This document shows positions 4,800 to 5,466 of a stretch of DNA of 5,466 nt, piece by piece. The stretch is from Alphaproteobacteria bacterium (GTDB lineage: Bacteria > Pseudomonadota > Alphaproteobacteria > DSM-16000 > Inquilinaceae). The number at the start of each line of letters is the position of its first letter. Within the stretch, counting starts at the first letter, position 1. Below the pieces are notes generated by a model. That model worked only from the letters and a program-made list of their open reading frames with translations, ran no database searches and was not told the DNA's origin. The stretch covers positions 1 to 5,466 of the forward strand of contig JAJUFW010000227.1 of the NCBI GenBank assembly GCA_029263555.1, read 5' to 3'. Made by a program: the position numbers and the translations under genes.

Positions 4800-5466
4800 C
4801 TACCCGCCCCGGCCCGCACCCGTCTGGATCCGCAGCATTTCGCGAAGTTCGCCGACCTCCCGGCGCAGAAGGCGAAGCTCCTCGGCGAGCGCTTCGTCGG
4901 CTGCAGCCGAAGCCTCTTCGGGACCGCGGCCGGTCGCCTCGGGCTCGTCTGCCTGAACCGTCTGCAATGCGTCGACGATGACGGCCACGACCAGGTTCAG
5001 GATCGTGAAGCTGGTGGCCAGGATGAAAGGAATGAAGAAAGCCCAGGCATAGGGATATTCCGCCATTACCGGCCGAACGATGCCGGCCGACCAGCTTTCG
5101 AGGGTCATGATCTGGAACAGGCTGTAGAGCGAAGCCCCGATGGTCCCGAACCATTCGGGAAACTCTGCGCCGAAAAGCCGGGTCGTGATCACCGCGCCGA
5201 CATAGAAGAGAATGCCCATGAGCACGAGGATCATTCCGACACCCGGAATAGAGGACAGGAGCGCCTGCACGATGCGCTTCAGCCGGGGCACCATCTTGAC
5301 CAGCCGCAGCACCCGGAGCACCCGAAGCGCCCGGAGCACGGACAGATTTCCCGAGGCGGGAACGAGCGCGATCGCCACCACCAAAAGGTCGAAAATGCTC
5401 CAGCCATCCGTGAAGAAGGCGCCGCGGCGATAGCCGATGCGCAGTACGAGCTCGAGGACGAAGACG
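4800..5466 (-). CDS. Voltage-gated sodium channel, NavAb/NaChBac type (N-terminus outside window)
   Basis: The last 221 codons of a homotetrameric bacterial sodium channel of the inner membrane; by family length about 50 residues (S1 and part of S2) lie beyond the right edge. Numbering visible residues from the edge: the end of S2 has Glu5, matching the charge-transfer acid. S3 has TDGWSIFDLLVVAI (19-32), with Asp26. S4 has four Arg at every third position (45, 48, 51, 54) and then Lys57. S5 runs from about 70 to 95. The pore helix leads into TLESWS (121-126), the Glu-containing filter typical of sodium selectivity, and then GIVRP. S6 is about 142-166, with the conserved Asn157. The acidic tail contains heptad-like leucines (about 190-215), fitting the tetramerising coiled coil of the family. 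The frame is open past 5384, so a TTG there is internal. It may serve sodium-linked motility or pH responses, as proposed for relatives. Confidence 0.95.
   Translation of the reverse strand, partial: VFVLELVLRIGYRRGAFFTDGWSIFDLLVVAIALVPASGNLSVLRALRVLRVLRLVKMVPRLKRIVQALLSSIPGVGMILVLMGILFYVGAVITTRLFGAEFPEWFGTIGASLYSLFQIMTLESWSAGIVRPVMAEYPYAWAFFIPFILATSFTILNLVVAVIVDALQTVQADEPEATGRGPEEASAAADEALAEELRLLRREVGELREMLRIQTGAGRGG

Noticed and set aside
4663..4956. A 97-codon plus-strand frame across the AT-rich island
   Set aside because: It runs from the start of the 240-aa gene through its promoter region into the channel gene in antisense. It is Ser/Arg-rich with no motif.
4800..5384. TTG at 5384 as the start of the sodium channel
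   Set aside because: The frame remains open to the window edge and encodes conserved S2-S3 residues upstream (for example TDGWSIFD), so the gene is cut by the edge rather than starting there.

Overview
The window looks like chromosomal DNA from a GC-rich alphaproteobacterium. Coding is dense, third codon positions are GC-rich, and long antisense open frames occur by chance. The gene families (M20 amidohydrolase, rhomboid protease, NavAb-like sodium channel) are common in marine or halophilic Rhodospirillales-type bacteria. That placement is inference; there is no rRNA or marker gene to anchor it. I see no tRNA, rRNA, CRISPR array, insertion sequence, phage gene or integration scar.

Left part (1-2640): an SDR-family oxidoreductase on the minus strand (55-1236) is transcribed divergently from an M20 metallo-amidohydrolase on the plus strand (1416-2588). 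The 179-base divergent region holds a perfect 6+6 palindrome, an imperfect direct repeat, and a good ribosome binding site that belongs to a possible 20-codon leader ORF overlapping the amidohydrolase start. A strong GC hairpin (2614-2640) follows the amidohydrolase.

Middle (2641-3835): a rhomboid intramembrane serine protease (plus, 2718-3488) converges, with only 11 bases between stops, on a 111-aa four-helix SMR/DMT-like membrane protein (minus, 3500-3835).

Right part (3836-5466): still on the minus strand are a 240-aa protein with two predicted membrane helices and a domain I do not recognise (3950-4672), an AT-rich promoter island (about 4700-4770), and the last 221 codons of a bacterial voltage-gated sodium channel (4800-5466) whose start lies beyond the right edge.

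The genes do not form an obvious pathway. The three minus-strand genes on the right all encode membrane proteins, but a separate promoter candidate in front of the 240-aa gene argues against one operon with the channel. Most of the window is ordinary housekeeping or accessory metabolism. The best candidates for something undescribed are the 240-aa protein with its structured 5' leader and the leader ORF ahead of the amidohydrolase.
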